This document shows, piece by piece, positions 5,551 through 6,800 of a stretch of 6,800 nucleotides of DNA (positions are counted from its first letter, which is position 1; every line of letters starts with the position of its first letter). Below the pieces are notes generated by a model. The model was not told where the DNA came from. It worked only from the letters and a program-made list of their open reading frames with translations, and ran no database searches. The stretch is from an uncultured Anaerotignum sp. (GTDB taxonomy: Bacteria; Bacillota; Clostridia; Lachnospirales; Anaerotignaceae), in contig NZ_CAJMDQ010000094.1 in NCBI RefSeq assembly GCF_905212195.1, positions 1-6,800 of the forward strand. The letters are read 5' to 3'. Position numbers and translations under genes: made by a program.

Positions 5551-6288
5551 ATGGATATTTACAGAAAAGATTCTATGGCTACACTGGTGAAAGATAACGC
5601 TTATGTAGGCAGAGGCATTGTGCTGGGCAAATCCGAAAACGGAAAAAATGCCGTGGCCGCCTACTTTATTATGGGTCGCAGTGAAAACAGCCGCAACCGC
5701 GTATTTGTCCGGGAAGGCAACGATGAAATTAAAATTTATCCGTTTGATGAAAGTAAAGTGGAAGATCCTTCGCTGATTATTTACGCGCCGGTTCGCACCT
5801 GGCAAAACAACCTGATTGTAACCAACGGAGATCAGACGGACACGATCCGCACTTTTCTGCGCGAAGACAAAACGTTTGAACAGGCGCTGGATACCCGGTG
5901 TTTTGAGCCGGATTATCCCAACTTTACCCCGCGTATCAGCGGCATGATTACGTTTACGCCGACCGACTTTACGTATAAGATGAGTATTCTGAAATCGGCT
6001 GATGCGGACGGTTCCGCTTGTTCCCGGTATACCTTTTCTTATTCGGCCATTCCCGGTTTGGGACATTTTTTACATACCTATATCTGCGACGGAAATCCCA
6101 TTCCGACCTTTGCCGGAGAACCCGAACGGGTGGTTATTCCCGACAGCATTGATGATTTTACCAGTGAGATCTGGGACAACCTGGATGAGCAAAACAAGAT
6201 TTCACTGTACGTTCGGTATTGCAATCTTGAAACCGGCAAAATCGAAGACCGGCTGATCAACAAAAACACACAGGAGATGGAATCATGA
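5551..6288 (+). CDS. purO: IMP cyclohydrolase, PurO-like family
   Basis: I assign this 245-aa protein to the IMP cyclohydrolase (PurO-type, Pfam IMP_cyclohyd) family, which dehydrates FAICAR to IMP, the last step of purine synthesis. Support: an early YVGRGIVLGKSENGKNAVAA block (18-37) followed by FIMGRSENSRNRVFV (39-53), a glycine/arginine pattern I know from PurO; its place after purN; and its 4-nt overlap with a formyltransferase that lacks its own cyclohydrolase domain. It is unrelated to the N-terminal domain of ordinary PurH. The chosen ATG lies 5 nt after the purN stop with AAAGGA at 5534-5539; an in-frame ATG at 5485 inside purN would add 22 residues without family similarity. No signal peptide or membrane segment is seen. 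Codon choice differs from purE and purM (Pro CCG 6 of 12; Thr mostly ACC/ACG). Family call by recognition, not by search. Confidence 0.85.
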   Translation: MDIYRKDSMATLVKDNAYVGRGIVLGKSENGKNAVAAYFIMGRSENSRNRVFVREGNDEIKIYPFDESKVEDPSLIIYAPVRTWQNNLIVTNGDQTDTIRTFLREDKTFEQALDTRCFEPDYPNFTPRISGMITFTPTDFTYKMSILKSADADGSACSRYTFSYSAIPGLGHFLHTYICDGNPIPTFAGEPERVVIPDSIDDFTSEIWDNLDEQNKISLYVRYCNLETGKIEDRLINKNTQEMES

Positions 6289-6800
6289 AAGAATTTGAAC
6301 TGAAATACGGCTGTAACCCCAACCAAAAACCGGCCCGCATCTATATGGATTCAAACTGGGATCTGCCGATCCAAATCTTGTCCGGAAAACCCGGATACAT
6401 CAACTTCTTGGACGCCTTTAACAGCTGGCAGCTGGTAAAAGAGATACAAGACGCGCTTGGGATGTGCGCGGCTGCTTCGTTTAAGCATGTCAGCCCCACT
6501 TCTGCCGCCGTCGGCATCCCTATGACCGACAAGCAGAAAAAAGCCTTTTTCGTAGACGACATAGAGGGCCTTGACGATTCCCCTATAGCTACGGCGTACG
6601 CCAGAGCCAGAGGAACAGACAGGATGAGCTCCTTCGGCGACTGGATCGCCCTCTCTGACGTCTGCGATGTGCCGACTGCAAAGCTCATCCAGCACGAAGT
6701 GTCTGACGGCATCATCGCCCCGGGCTATGAGCCGGAGGCACTGACCATCCTCGCCGGCAAGAAGAAAGGCAATTACAACGTGGTCGCCATCGACCCGGCC
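6285..6800 (+). CDS. purH: AICAR formyltransferase, standalone (PurH C-terminal-type), 3' end cut by window
   Basis: The first 172 residues of a phosphoribosylaminoimidazolecarboxamide formyltransferase, open to the window edge. It makes FAICAR from AICAR (ZMP) and 10-formyl-THF. It begins directly with KYGCNPNQKPA (7-17), equal to the RYGxNPHQ start of the formyltransferase half of PurH, so the roughly 200-residue cyclohydrolase half is missing. Other motifs: LSGKPGYINFLDA (32-44), the catalytic Lys67-His68 in AASFKHVSP (63-71), an ATAYARARGTD...SSFGDW block in place of the usual TDP.SAFGG, and IIAPGYEPEAL. ATG overlaps the purO stop as ATGA, with AGGAG (6272-6276) 8 nt upstream. From memory, standalone forms in Clostridia are about 390 aa, so slightly under half is visible. 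G+C rises to about 57% in 6481-6780. The symbol refers to only one PurH domain. Confidence 0.92.
   Translation, partial: MKEFELKYGCNPNQKPARIYMDSNWDLPIQILSGKPGYINFLDAFNSWQLVKEIQDALGMCAAASFKHVSPTSAAVGIPMTDKQKKAFFVDDIEGLDDSPIATAYARARGTDRMSSFGDWIALSDVCDVPTAKLIQHEVSDGIIAPGYEPEALTILAGKKKGNYNVVAIDPA

Overview
The window is ordinary core metabolism from a low-to-mid G+C Clostridia-type bacterium (Bacillota). The closest fit from memory is the Lachnospirales or a relative; the genus is not determinable by eye. Evidence: strong AGGAGG-type ribosome sites, consensus sigma-A promoters, an Fe-S type PurF, a ZTP (pfl) riboswitch before purE, and PurH split into a PurO-type cyclohydrolase and a separate formyltransferase. 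Two nucleotide operons are transcribed away from a shared control region at about 1404-1899.

Left, minus strand (1-1403): pyrC (dihydroorotase, TTG start) followed after 56 bp by the first 19 codons of carB (carbamoyl-phosphate synthase large subunit). A near-perfect sigma-A promoter (TTGACA, 17 bp, TATACT) lies just upstream of pyrC and leaves a leader of only about 55 nt.

Control region (1404-1899): 33 bp behind the pyrC -35 box lies the -35 box of the purE promoter (TTGACA plus an extended TGTTAGACT -10). Its transcript opens with about 335 nt of leader. This leader carries a ZTP riboswitch whose 5' subdomain (1574-1626) and 3' subdomain (1801-1819) are separated by an unusually long linker of about 170 nt. 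An intrinsic terminator (1814-1855) shares the GGGC strand of riboswitch helix P3, which is the layout of a ligand-ON attenuator.

Right, plus strand (1900-6800): purE, purF, purM, purN, purO and a standalone AICAR formyltransferase cut off by the window edge. The genes from purF on are very tight: overlaps of 17, 7 and 4 nt and one gap of 5 nt. Together they cover PRPP to phosphoribosylamine (PurF), GAR to FGAR (PurN), FGAM to AIR (PurM), AIR carboxylation (PurE), and AICAR to FAICAR to IMP (formyltransferase plus PurO). purD, purL/Q/S, purK, purC and purB are not in the window. Two of the enzymes use 10-formyl-THF and one consumes ZMP, so a ZTP-sensing switch in front makes metabolic sense.

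I see no mobile element, CRISPR array, tRNA/rRNA or defence system. The items most worth a second look are the stretched ZTP riboswitch, the split PurH module, and a change in codon choice that begins with that module.
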